Source: DASUBV01 sp035532295
GTDB taxonomy: Bacteria; Actinomycetota; Actinomycetes; Streptosporangiales; Streptosporangiaceae
Assembly (NCBI GenBank): GCA_035532295.1
Contig: DATKRH010000159.1
Span: 1-7,619, forward strand
Reading direction: 5' to 3'
DNA: 7,619 nucleotides
Below are positions 1-6,337 of the stretch, one piece after another. The position numbers were made by a program, and so were the translations under genes. The stretch's first letter is position 1; each line of letters starts with the position of its first letter. Below the pieces are notes generated by a model. It had not been told where the DNA came from. It saw only the letters and a list, made by a program, of their open reading frames with translations, and made no database searches.

Positions 1-1
1 G

Positions 2-265
2 GATTGGGGCCCGCGGCGGATGGCGGACCTGGCGAGCTGGCGCCGCCAGGTGGTACTGCTGCCCTTCGACGAGCAGGTGGCCATCAAATGGGGCGAGATC
101 CAGGCCCGCGCGCAGCTGCGGGGACGGCCCCGCCCGGTCAATGACTCCTGGATCGCCGCCTGCTGCCTCGCCTGGGACCTGCCGCTGGCCACATTCAACC
201 GCAAGGACTTCGACGACTTCGCCGAACACGACGGCTTGCACCTGATCGACGCCGGGCCCAGGTAG
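2..265 (+). CDS. VapC-like PIN-domain toxin, C-terminal part (5' end outside window)
   Basis: This is the C-terminal portion of a PIN-domain protein, the fold of VapC ribonuclease toxins, which cut RNA with a cluster of acidic residues holding Mg2+ or Mn2+. The frame is open from the window edge, so the ATG at 20 is probably internal and the true start and first catalytic acids lie upstream. Counting from that ATG, VNDSWIAA (residues 40-47) carries Asp42, matching the late conserved acid of PIN domains. TFNRKDF (58-64) matches the usual T-x-N-x-x-D-F signature near the C-terminus, and the segment around residues 14-36 has the expected helix between them. A VapB-type antitoxin would normally lie just upstream, outside this window. 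The family call is strong; toxin function is inferred from the family. A 7-bp hairpin overlaps the stop codon. Confidence 0.85.
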   Translation, partial: DWGPRRMADLASWRRQVVLLPFDEQVAIKWGEIQARAQLRGRPRPVNDSWIAACCLAWDLPLATFNRKDFDDFAEHDGLHLIDAGPR

Positions 266-271
266 GCCCGG
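252..271 (+). terminator. GC hairpin over the PIN gene stop codon, possible terminator
   Basis: CCGGGCC (252-258) and GGCCCGG (265-271) form a perfect 7-bp stem with a 6-base loop, and the TAG stop lies at 263-265. No T run follows, which is common for GC-rich actinobacterial terminators but leaves the assignment uncertain. It lies between two convergent genes, where a terminator is expected. Confidence 0.35.
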
Positions 272-445
272 TCATGCGCCAGCACAGGCATGAGCCGCCT
301 CCGGTTACCAGCCCGCTACAGATCATCCATTTCAGTATCTGACCGGCTCGCACGGCATGAACCGAACTTTGAACGCATAACGGCGGGTATTCGCGCTGAT
401 CGCCACCGCAGGCTGGTCACAGCATGCGATCAGCGGGTGGCGGGT

Positions 446-992
446 TCAGCCGCTGGAGGTGATGCGGGCGGTGATAGCGGCGGCGCGGCTGGCGGCGGGG
501 CCGGCCGGCACGTGGATGATGTCGTGGCCGTGTTCGAGGTATACCTGCTCGTGCAGGGTGGCGAAGCTGGTGGCGTCGGCGTAGCTGATCCGCCGTGCGG
601 CTGTCGGGGTGATGAATCCGAGCTGGCCGAGGAGGAAGACCCGCCGTTCGTAGAGGTTTTCCCTGGTGATGGTCTCGATCTCCGCGGCCAGTAGCGGGGG
701 AACGGGTTGCCCGAGGTAGCGGGCCAGCGCCAGGGTGCAAAGCGGTGATCTGTCGTGGACCTGGACCCGCGTGCCTTCCGGCACCGGCCGCAGCCGCCAT
801 TCCCGCTGAAGCCGGGTGACCTGGCCGATGAAGCCCGGATGCTCCCACGGCCGGGCGACGCCGGCGCGCTGCCCCCGGCTGATCACCTCGGTCGCCGCCT
901 CCTCCACGACGGCGAGGCCCTGCTCCCGCAGGACGCCCAGGACCGTGGTCTTCCCGGAGCCGGGCGGCCCCGGTCAGCACAAACCTTCTCAC
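446..992 (-). pseudogene. Small P-loop ATPase (AAA_28 type), frameshifted in Walker A
   Basis: The gene encodes a predicted nucleoside-triphosphate-binding protein resembling AAA_28 (PF13521) ATPases, split by a one-base frameshift. From GTG at 992 the first frame reads VRRFVLTG. The next frame then gives PPGSGKTTVLGVLREQG, a perfect Walker A, and runs to the TGA at 446. The shift falls in a four-base run at 968-971 (GGGG on the coding strand); three bases would restore TGPPGSGKTT. The joined protein would have 181 residues. Other family-like features are VHDRSP (Asp80-Arg81 joined), the Y-x-x-x-VFLL segment near 114-121, and a C-terminal part with IIHVPAGP and a conserved-looking arginine. 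GTG992 is preferred over ATG1004 because AGGAG lies four bases before it. As read, the gene is probably inactive unless translation slips or the base is a sequencing error. The specific substrate is unknown; the gene faces the PIN gene tail to tail. Confidence 0.75.
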
Positions 993-1004
993 GTGACTCC
1001 TCAT

Positions 1005-1600
1005 GGCCGGTGGGCGCGGAACCCGGGGCGCGGCCGGGCGCCGCAGGGGGACGATGCGCGCGGCGATGACCCCGGGGCGGTCAGGATGGCATCCGGGTGA
1101 GTTCCGCGGGAGATCCGGCCGGGTGATGACACCACGGTGCCGGGAGGCGCCAGCGCGGGATCAGGTGGCGGAGATGGCCGCAGCCAGCGCCGGGCAGGCG
1201 CCACCGCCCGGTGACTGACCCGGCGTCCGAAGCCTACCCCGGTGCCCCCGGCGGAAGGCAGGTCGCGGATCTGCTCGCGGCCGGATCCGCCGCTACCGGC
1301 AGCCAGATCCAGGCCCTGCCAGGACACGCGCCGACAGCCCTGTCGCCCCGGTCCGGCCCGCCTGGCCATAACAACCTGATCGGCGTAGCCAGACCGACCG
1401 GGCTGCGCAGCCACGGACAACGCCAGATCGGCGGGTAGCGCGCATCAGCTACGTTGCGTCGCTGCCACGGACTGTGACCGGCAGTCGCGGTCGGCTGTCT
1501 GGCGGGCAAGGCTCGGCGTGCGGGCCTCGCGTGCGCCGATAGCCCGACTGGTATTGCCCGGTCTGGGCGGACGGGGCCCGGCTGCGGGGATCCCGTCTGC
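1005..1600. other. Intergenic stretch with no convincing gene
   Basis: About 600 bases lie between the divergent P-loop and 165-residue genes. Several frames stay open on both strands because GC content is high, but their translations are low-complexity, rich in Arg, Pro, Gly and Ala, and show no recognisable motif. I saw no tRNA, strong promoter pair or long repeat. Promoters for both flanking genes should lie here but cannot be pinned down by eye. Confidence 0.5.
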
Positions 1601-2098
1601 GTGCGCTGGGTGGACCCGTTTTCGGCTGGTTGGATGGAGTTCATGGGAGACGACTACCCGCGGCTTCTGGCTGATCGAGAAGTTGCGGTTGTCCGGGACG
1701 ACCGGCTGGAGCGGACGCGGTTGCGGGGGTGGCTGGATGGCTACGACGGCCCGATGCCGACTTACAGGATCGAGCTGGTCACGCGCGCCGGGGCCTACAC
1801 CTGCCCGTACACCTCGACAGGCCCGGACATGTTTGAGACCCTTGTCAGGCTCCGCCGCCAGCTCGAAGCGGATGGCCTGATGGTCGCGGTGCAGGGGTCG
1901 CGGCGCGATACCTATCCCAGCGGGATGGTACGTGATATGGGCGGCGGAATGCGGGTCTACGTCATCCGCCCCGGCCGGCCCGCTCGCCTGGAAGATCTGG
2001 TGGAGACTCTTGACGACGCGCCGCCCGGCCAGATGGCGACGGTCAGCGAACAGCGGGCTTTTTTCGAGGCATGGCTGGCGGAACGAGGGATGCGGTGA
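1601..2098 (+). CDS. Uncharacterised 165-residue protein
   Basis: I do not recognise a named domain. The protein is soluble-looking, with no signal peptide or membrane segment. A variable N-terminus (1-50) is followed by a likely beta strand (PTYRIELVTR, 53-62). Next come a helix (MFETLVRLRRQLEADG, 77-92) and a strand (LMVAVQGSRRD, 93-103). A conspicuous SGMVRDMGGGMRVYVI segment follows at 107-122, and the C-terminal helix holds TVSEQRAFFEAWLAER (147-162). This alternation suggests a compact alpha/beta fold and looks like a genuine protein with high GC3. The start is unclear. GTG1601 has GGGGA ten bases upstream, GTG1610 is possible, and ATG1634 and ATG1643 lack good spacing. The stop is 50 bases before the HNH nuclease, so the two may be co-transcribed. 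It could be a partner or immunity-type protein for the nuclease, but that rests only on position. Confidence 0.65.
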   Translation: MRWVDPFSAGWMEFMGDDYPRLLADREVAVVRDDRLERTRLRGWLDGYDGPMPTYRIELVTRAGAYTCPYTSTGPDMFETLVRLRRQLEADGLMVAVQGSRRDTYPSGMVRDMGGGMRVYVIRPGRPARLEDLVETLDDAPPGQMATVSEQRAFFEAWLAERGMR

Positions 2099-2136
2099 CG
2101 CGCAGCTGATCGCGCGCGACCAGTACCCAGCGAATA

Positions 2137-2142
2137 GGGAGG
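2137..2142 (+). promoter_or_regulatory. Strong ribosome binding site GGGAGG deciding an ATC start
   Basis: GGGAGG pairs well with the 16S rRNA tail and lies six bases before the ATC at 2149. The alternative ACG at 2146 would be only three bases away. The site marks the probable start of the HNH gene even though no standard start codon is present. Confidence 0.6.
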
Positions 2143-2148
2143 CACACG

Positions 2149-2514
2149 ATCGCCGCATTCACCGACGCCCTGCGCGGCTACGCCTACCGCATCCACCGCC
2201 GCGACCGGTTCCAGTGCCGCTACTGCGGCCTCGACGGAACACAATCCTTCGCCAGCTGGCTCACGCTGTCCTGGGACCACCTGCTGCCTAAAGGCCACCC
2301 CCAGCGAGATGACCCGGACTACATCGTCACCGCCTGCATGTTCTGCAACATCGCCGACAACCGGTACTTCGACCTGGCCGCCAAGCGCGGGCTGAGCCTG
2401 GATGGCCTCACCCCCGAGCAACTCGTCGCCCAGCGACTGCCGTACGTCCAGGCGACACGACAGCAGTACCAGGAGTTCTGGGAGTTGAACGTCAAGACGA
2501 CCACGCCCGGCTAG
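2149..2514 (+). CDS. HNH endonuclease, apparent non-standard ATC start
   Basis: This is a 121-residue HNH nuclease of the zinc-ribbon type, a fold that cuts DNA using a beta-beta-alpha metal site. Two cysteine pairs, C23-RY-C26 and C63-MF-C66, should hold structural zinc. The catalytic core is W42-D43-H44-LLPKGHP, then TAC-MF-CN with Asn67, and DNRYF with Asn71 at the third HNH position. The C-terminal helices (about 88-113) complete a small stand-alone protein. From the upstream in-frame TGA at 2107 to the conserved region there is no ATG, GTG or TTG, and the first in-frame ATG (codon 64) lies inside the core. GGGAGG six bases before ATC2149 suggests translation starts there, or that an ATG was mutated or misread. 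Function is likely DNA cleavage in defence, mobility or repair; the target is unknown. It follows the 165-residue gene by 50 bases. Confidence 0.8.
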   Translation: MAAFTDALRGYAYRIHRRDRFQCRYCGLDGTQSFASWLTLSWDHLLPKGHPQRDDPDYIVTACMFCNIADNRYFDLAAKRGLSLDGLTPEQLVAQRLPYVQATRQQYQEFWELNVKTTTPG

Positions 2515-2734
2515 GTACACATCCCGGCCAGTTTCCGCCACCATCAGCGCTGGCCCGGAACATCTGAGGCCGCCCGCAGATAACGCCATAAGCGTGTTCG
2601 TGAACCCGCACGCCGCCGTCGGCGCAAATAATATGCCAAACGCATATCATCCGGCTCGGCACCAGCGCAGCCGCGGGAAATCATCGGGCATCATGGACAC
2701 TGAACGGCGGATCGGGAGCGGCCTAGCTCTTCGC
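2515..2734. other. Non-coding spacer after the HNH gene
   Basis: No gene is supported here. GGCCAG (2526-2531) and CTGGCC (2550-2555) could pair across an 18-base loop just after the HNH stop, a weak terminator candidate. The sequence around 2620-2655 is AT-richer than its surroundings, suggesting intergenic or foreign DNA. Confidence 0.4.
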
Positions 2735-2848
2735 CTGCGGTCACGTTGCGTGAGCAAGCTGGCCGTCTGCGGGCAGATCCACGTGACCGCCAACAAGCAA
2801 ATCCTGAAGTTCCTGAGCTCGCTGGGCGAGTTCCGCCGCGTTCTGACG
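2735..2848 (+). other. Short coding-like fragment, unidentified
   Basis: One + strand frame reads RCVSKLAVCGQIHVT and continues NKQILKFLSSLGEFRRVL. It looks like real protein. From 2738 to 2845, 32 of 36 codons end in G or C (exceptions TCA, CGT, CAA, GTT), while the opposite-strand frames here have mixed third positions. A GTG lies at 2750. I do not recognise the family. The frame loses protein character where the IS66 remnant begins on the other strand, so this may be the remains of a gene cut by the insertion sequence or by a later deletion. Confidence 0.3.
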
Positions 2849-3101
2849 CGCCGGGCTGCTTGCCGCGCTTACGCGCCGTCCGCTCCGCCGCCCGACGCTG
2901 CTGCCGTGACGGAGGCTTCCGCCCGGGCAGGTCATCAGCGCTCGGCGGCATGGAGGAGTTCCCGCTGTTGCGCGACGCCGCCCGTTCCAGCCGCGCCACC
3001 CGGTCCTGCAGCTCGCTGATCAGCCTCGCCTGATCAGCGAGCACGCTGTCACGGGCAGCGCAGGCCGCGCAATCCGGCCCGGGAGGCGGCAGATCGGTCA
3101 C
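2849..3101 (-). mobile_element. IS66-family transposase, N-terminal remnant
   Basis: From GTG at 3101 on the - strand the frame encodes the N-terminal region typical of IS66-family transposases. It has a short Cys pair (CAAC, 11-14) and a heptad-like helix (LADQARLISELQDRVARLER, about 21-40). It then has the signature NSGNSSMPPSADD (45-57), LPGRKPP, a basic stretch and RGKQPGA near residues 78-84. After this the family sequence stops and the frame continues for about 50 residues with unrelated low-complexity sequence. A complete IS66 transposase is several times longer and ends in a DDE catalytic domain, so this piece cannot be active. No clear terminal inverted repeats were found. It marks past IS activity with a large deletion. 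Confidence 0.8.
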
Positions 3102-3624
3102 AACTGACCATGATCAGAGTCGGCCCTCCGTAAGCAAGCCGACACGCTGGGCCGGCTCCGAGGAGATCATAAGGCAGCCAAGCCCGTCACCCGCCGTCAC
3201 CAAGAACCAGGGGCCAGGGCGCAGGGTGAATGTTTACTTCGCTAAGTCGCCGTTATAGGACTTTGAGTTAGGGGTACTCACGCAGAGATTGGGGTGTCGG
3301 GGACGTTTACCGCACTTTAGCAACCGGTCGACATCCGCTTGACCGGGATCGCGCCCACGCATTCAACCGTGGCCATGACCAGCTCCCACCTGTCCGAAAT
3401 GGAGGGCTGGCCCGGAGAAGACGCCAGCGGCAACCCTGCCGACCGCATCGTCCTCGGCAAGGCACCCGGCCCGGAAGGGCAGCAGGAAACGACTGCGGGT
3501 CCGCCGGTTTTCCCGCCAGTGGGCGAACCGCCTTGCCAGGCCCATCCCAGCGTGGCGGACGCCGAGCCGGGCCTTCAGGAACTGGTCAGCGCGAACGTCG
3601 TCAGTCCCGGCGACCTTTCATGGC
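3102..3624. other. Intergenic stretch upstream of IS66 remnant and the 3625 gene
   Basis: No gene is supported. Frames open here (for example + strand from 3339 and - strand down to 3363) give translations without motifs. The interval 3226-3320 is clearly AT-richer than the rest. In it TTTACT (3233-3238) and TATAGG (3254-3259) are 15 bases apart, a weak promoter-like pair. GTTTAC occurs twice in the same orientation, near 3232 and 3305. This patch may be the outer end of the damaged IS66 element or a promoter region. Confidence 0.45.
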
Positions 3625-4515
3625 ATGGTCCGGGCGCACTGGCCGGGGGTAAGGCTGTCGCGAGCCTGTATCGGTGACGGGACTGCCTGGCACGCCGAGT
3701 TCCCGGGCGGCCGGCTCATTGACGGCGGCGGAGCGGCGACGATGCGCGTGATGTGGCTGAAGCAGGGTGCCGACGGAAGGATGCGGCTGCAAGCCGCTGG
3801 TGACCAGGCGCCAGACGGAGAGCCGGGGCTGGCCCGCCGGGCGATGCTGATCGGCGTAGATCAGCGCGACGGGACCGCGCGGCTGCTGCGGGCCGGGCCG
3901 CAGTACCCCGCTGATCTGGCCTGGGAGGACAGAACTGGTCCGGGCACCGTGGTTCCGCGGGCTTACGAGCTGGACGATGTCACGTACGCGATCAGGTGGG
4001 CGGTGGCTAACCTGGACGACGCGCTGCTCACCGACGATTACGCGCTTGACCAGCGGCGCCGGGAGCTGAGCGGCTATGAGCGCGTGCCGCAGTCCGCCGC
4101 TGGCCGTGAGGTTGCGGCGGGCCTGACGTCTGTGGCCAGGATGTGGCTGGGGTCAAGCTTCTGCGCCTGGCATATCCTGCGGAGCCTGGCCCGGCCGACC
4201 GCGGGGCCGGTGTTCTGGACCCGTGAGCAGCGAGGCGAGGAAGCCGCCGTCTGGCTGTTGTTTCGTCACAAGCTCGAGTATTTGCGAAGGATCAGCACCC
4301 AGTTCGCCGGGCATAGCGCCGGACTCGCCCGCGGGTTCTGCGTCCCGGAAGACGCGGTTGTGCTGTCCCCGCGCTGGGAGCGCATGCCGCTGTTCCTGGC
4401 TATGGCGCTCATGGAGTCGCTGGGGATCCGCACCATGGTGGCCGCCGACCCCGGGTACGCCGAGGTGGACGGGTTCGCGCTGCTTCCCGGCGAACAGGCG
4501 AGGCGCGTTCAGTGA
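3625..4515 (+). CDS. Uncharacterised protein, resembles C-terminal region of some actinobacterial XRE-type regulators
   Basis: The frame gives 296 residues, but the first 39 look atypical and ATG3742 (MRVMWLKQ) is an alternative start. The body looks like a real protein. It has PGTVVPRAYELDDVTYAI near 110-127, a helical WAVANLDDALL segment, SVARMWLGSSFCAWHI near 171-186, and PVFWTREQRGEEAAVWLLF near 195-213. A final part has FCVPEDAVVLSP and LFLAMALMESLGI. From memory these segments resemble the region following the helix-turn-helix in some actinobacterial XRE-family regulators. No helix-turn-helix is visible here, so the gene could be an N-terminally truncated relative. No signal peptide or membrane helix is seen. 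The frame ends at TGA 4513-4515, a strong hairpin follows, and the same frame stays coding-like to 4722. It may therefore be a C-terminally interrupted gene. Function is unknown. Confidence 0.6.
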   Translation: MVRAHWPGVRLSRACIGDGTAWHAEFPGGRLIDGGGAATMRVMWLKQGADGRMRLQAAGDQAPDGEPGLARRAMLIGVDQRDGTARLLRAGPQYPADLAWEDRTGPGTVVPRAYELDDVTYAIRWAVANLDDALLTDDYALDQRRRELSGYERVPQSAAGREVAAGLTSVARMWLGSSFCAWHILRSLARPTAGPVFWTREQRGEEAAVWLLFRHKLEYLRRISTQFAGHSAGLARGFCVPEDAVVLSPRWERMPLFLAMALMESLGIRTMVAADPGYAEVDGFALLPGEQARRVQ

Positions 4516-4722
4516 CCGCCGCGGCTGCTCCGGTCGGCCGGAGCAGCCGCGCTGGCCGATTACCTTGGCCTGGACTGGCCCTGGCTGTCCCGGCGCTGCG
4601 CGGAACTCGGCGCATACGGCTGCGCCGGGTTCATCCGCCCGTCCAGCCGGCTGCTGTCACTCGACGGGCTGGATACCGCGCTGCGCTACGCGGGGGCTGC
4701 CGGCCGGGCTAGCTGTGATTGA
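4516..4722 (+). other. In-frame coding-like continuation after the 4513 stop codon
   Basis: Immediately after the TGA at 4513, and in the same frame as the gene from 3625, 68 further codons are open until a TGA at 4720. The translation includes AGAAALADYLGLDWPWLSRR and ELGAYGCAGFIRPSSRLLSL, with tryptophans, tyrosines and well-spaced hydrophobic residues that look like a folded C-terminal domain. Third positions are mostly G or C. There is no ATG, GTG or TTG to start it separately. It is either the former C-terminus of the upstream gene, a domain reached by stop-codon readthrough, or a remnant of another gene. I do not recognise the domain. Confidence 0.45.
4520..4551 (+). terminator. Perfect 14-bp hairpin just after a TGA stop
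   Basis: CGCGGCTGCTCCGG (4520-4533) pairs fully with CCGGAGCAGCCGCG (4538-4551) around a TCGG loop. It begins four bases after the TGA at 4513-4515. The strength and position fit an intrinsic terminator, although no T run follows. The same hairpin lies within a frame that remains open downstream, so a role in readthrough or an inserted palindrome is also possible. Confidence 0.55.
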
Positions 4723-4770
4723 CTCCCGCGCAAGCCCGTCCCTGCCCCGTCCCGAACTGGAGCCAATCTG

Positions 4771-5787
4771 ATGACCGCACCCCCGGCAGTGCCCAGAGTC
4801 GTCGTGTTCACCCTCGGCGGCACCGTCGCGATGACCAGCGAGCCAGGACAACCTGGCGGCGTCGTACCAGCGCTGAGCGGCCAGCAGTTGCTGTCGGCCG
4901 TGCCGGGCCTGGCGGAAACCGGCATCGAAGTCGAGGTACGCGACTTCCGGAAGATGCCGGGAGCGTCGCTGGCCATCGGCGATATCAGCGAACTGGCCGA
5001 AGCTATCAGCAAGGAAGCCGCGGCCGGCGCGACCGGAGCCGTGGTCGTCCAGGGCACCGACACGATCGAGGAGACCGCGTTCCTGCTCGACCTGCTCTGC
5101 GACGCCGGCACCCCCGTCGTGGTAACCGGGGCCATGCGGAACCCGGCGCAGGCCAGCCCGGACGGCCCCGCCAACATCCTCGCCGCCGTGACCGCAGCGG
5201 CCAGCCCGCTGCTGCGCGGGCTGGGCTGCGCGGTGGTCTTCGCCGATGAGATCCACGCCGCCCGCCACGTTCGCAAGGCCCACTCCACGAGCCTGACGGC
5301 GTTCGCCTCGCCATCAGCCGGGCCGGTCGGGCACGTAGTGGAAGGCCAGGTCCGGCTCATGGCCCGCCCCGCTGGCAGGCCAGCGCTCCCGGGTCCGGTC
5401 ACCCCCGGCCGGCAGGTGCGCACAGGCCTGATCGTGATCACGCTCGGCGACGACGGTGAGCTGCTGCGCGCCGCGCGAGGACGATTCGACGGGCTCGTCA
5501 TCGCGGCGATGGGTGCCGGGCATGTGCCCGCCGCCACCGTCGCCGTCCTGGCCGAGCTAGCCAGCCAGGTCCCCGTGGTCCTGGCATCGCGCACCGGCGC
5601 GGGCCCGGTCCTCGCCGCCACCTACGGCTTCCCCGGCTCCGAAACCGACCTGCTTGGCCGGGGCCTGATCAGCGCCGGTTTCCTTGACCCGCTCAAAGCC
5701 CGGCTGCTGCTGCACGTCCTGCTGTCCCGGGCCGCGGACCGCGATCAGATCACCGCCGCGTTCACCTCCTACCCCGGCGGCTCCTGA
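4771..5787 (+). CDS. L-asparaginase-type amidohydrolase
   Basis: A 338-residue cytoplasmic asparaginase of the bacterial (AnsA/AnsB) family, which hydrolyses L-asparagine to aspartate and ammonia. Motifs are in the expected order. FTLGGTVA (13-20) carries Thr18, matching the nucleophile of E. coli asparaginase II. VVVQGTDTIEET (91-102) carries the catalytic Thr96-Asp97 pair, with Gln94 where E. coli II has His. TGAMR (119-123) and SPDGPANI (129-136) are conserved structural motifs. VRKAHSTSLTAF (167-178) carries the catalytic Lys169. The C-terminal domain (about 215-335) has the usual GLVIAAMGAGHVP segment. Length fits the family and there is no signal peptide. ATG4771 is supported by GGAG eight bases upstream. 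It is the first gene of a likely operon; the PPC gene begins about 30 bases after its stop. Substrate could be asparagine, glutamine or another amide. Confidence 0.9.
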   Translation: MTAPPAVPRVVVFTLGGTVAMTSEPGQPGGVVPALSGQQLLSAVPGLAETGIEVEVRDFRKMPGASLAIGDISELAEAISKEAAAGATGAVVVQGTDTIEETAFLLDLLCDAGTPVVVTGAMRNPAQASPDGPANILAAVTAAASPLLRGLGCAVVFADEIHAARHVRKAHSTSLTAFASPSAGPVGHVVEGQVRLMARPAGRPALPGPVTPGRQVRTGLIVITLGDDGELLRAARGRFDGLVIAAMGAGHVPAATVAVLAELASQVPVVLASRTGAGPVLAATYGFPGSETDLLGRGLISAGFLDPLKARLLLHVLLSRAADRDQITAAFTSYPGGS

Positions 5788-5810
5788 ACCGCCACGGACA
5801 CGGAAAGGAA

Positions 5811-5814
5811 GGAG
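5811..5814 (+). promoter_or_regulatory. Ribosome binding site favouring GTG5821 over ATG5815
   Basis: GGAG ends directly against ATG5815, leaving no spacer, but lies six bases before GTG5821. The purine-rich run GGAAAGGAAGGAG makes this a strong site. The likely start is therefore GTG5821. Confidence 0.6.
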
Positions 5815-5820
5815 ATGCGC

Positions 5821-6303
5821 GTGCACGCGAGTGAGCTGACCACCGGCCGCACCTTCGGGCTCCGGCTCGACCCGGGAGAAAGCTTCTTCCCGGCCCTGGA
5901 GGAGTTCTGCCACGGCCAGGGCATCCGGCACGGATACATCCCCATGTTCCTGGCCGCGTTCGCTGACGCCGATATCGTCGGCGCTTGCGACAAGCTGGAG
6001 GATCCGGCCGCCCCGGTCTGGTCGAAAGTCCACCTCACCAACGCCGAGGCACTGGGCTGCGGGACCATCGCCACCGATCAGGACACCGGCCAGCTCCTGC
6101 CCCATGTCCACACCACGCTGGGCCTGAAGGAACGTTCCGCTACCGGCTATACCAGCCACCTGCTCGCGGCCCGCATCCAGTTCCTGGCCGAGCTGATCCT
6201 CGTCGAGGTCACCGCGCCTGCCATGACCCGGCCCGCCGACCCCGCCATGTACGACGTCCCCCGCCTCACCTTCGGCTCAGTCTCTGGCACCGTCCCCGGC
6301 TGA
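5821..6303 (+). CDS. PPC/DUF296 domain protein
   Basis: A 160-residue protein consisting of one PPC domain (DUF296, PF03479), the domain that in plants is joined to AT-hooks and in prokaryotes usually stands alone as a trimer. Numbered from the in-frame ATG at 5815, GRTFGLRLDPGESFFPALEEF (11-31) is the typical first strand and helix. GIRHGYIPMFLAAFADADIVG (36-56) is the core strand pair. LPHVHTTLG (95-103) followed by GYTSHLLAA (111-119) supplies His97, His99 and His115, the likely metal-binding set of this fold. WSKVHLTNAEALGCGTIA (69-86) is also family-like. There is no AT-hook and no membrane segment. GTG5821 is chosen because of ribosome-binding-site spacing. It lies 33 bases after the asparaginase stop, so co-transcription is likely. 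The molecular role of single-domain prokaryotic PPC proteins is unclear; DNA binding is an annotation label rather than something visible here. Confidence 0.88.
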   Translation: MHASELTTGRTFGLRLDPGESFFPALEEFCHGQGIRHGYIPMFLAAFADADIVGACDKLEDPAAPVWSKVHLTNAEALGCGTIATDQDTGQLLPHVHTTLGLKERSATGYTSHLLAARIQFLAELILVEVTAPAMTRPADPAMYDVPRLTFGSVSGTVPG

Positions 6304-6337
6304 ACAGCAACTCCTGGCTTGATCAGTCATAGGCGTG

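Noticed and set aside
290..694. + strand frame of 134 codons
   Set aside because: It lies opposite the P-loop ATPase and is rich in Gly, Ala and Asp from the complementary codons.
1445..2158. Long - strand open frame of 237 codons
   Set aside because: It lies opposite the 165-residue gene, has low-complexity composition and no motif; it is a GC-driven shadow frame.
2583..3256. Terminal inverted repeats of the IS66 element beginning ATAACG at both sides
   Set aside because: Only the six-base ATAACG matches cleanly, at 2580 and reversed near 3256; the following bases need several gaps, so it is not distinguishable from chance.
3339..3677. + strand frame of 112 codons and its opposite-strand partner
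   Set aside because: No motif or start signal; Pro/Gly-rich translation and overlap with the start of the 3625 frame suggest non-coding sequence.
4513..4551. UGA plus downstream hairpin as a selenocysteine (SECIS) signal
   Set aside because: The distance is about right, but the loop is a tight TCGG without a typical bacterial SECIS arrangement. The context VQ-stop-PP has no redox Cys partner and the protein is not a known selenoprotein family.
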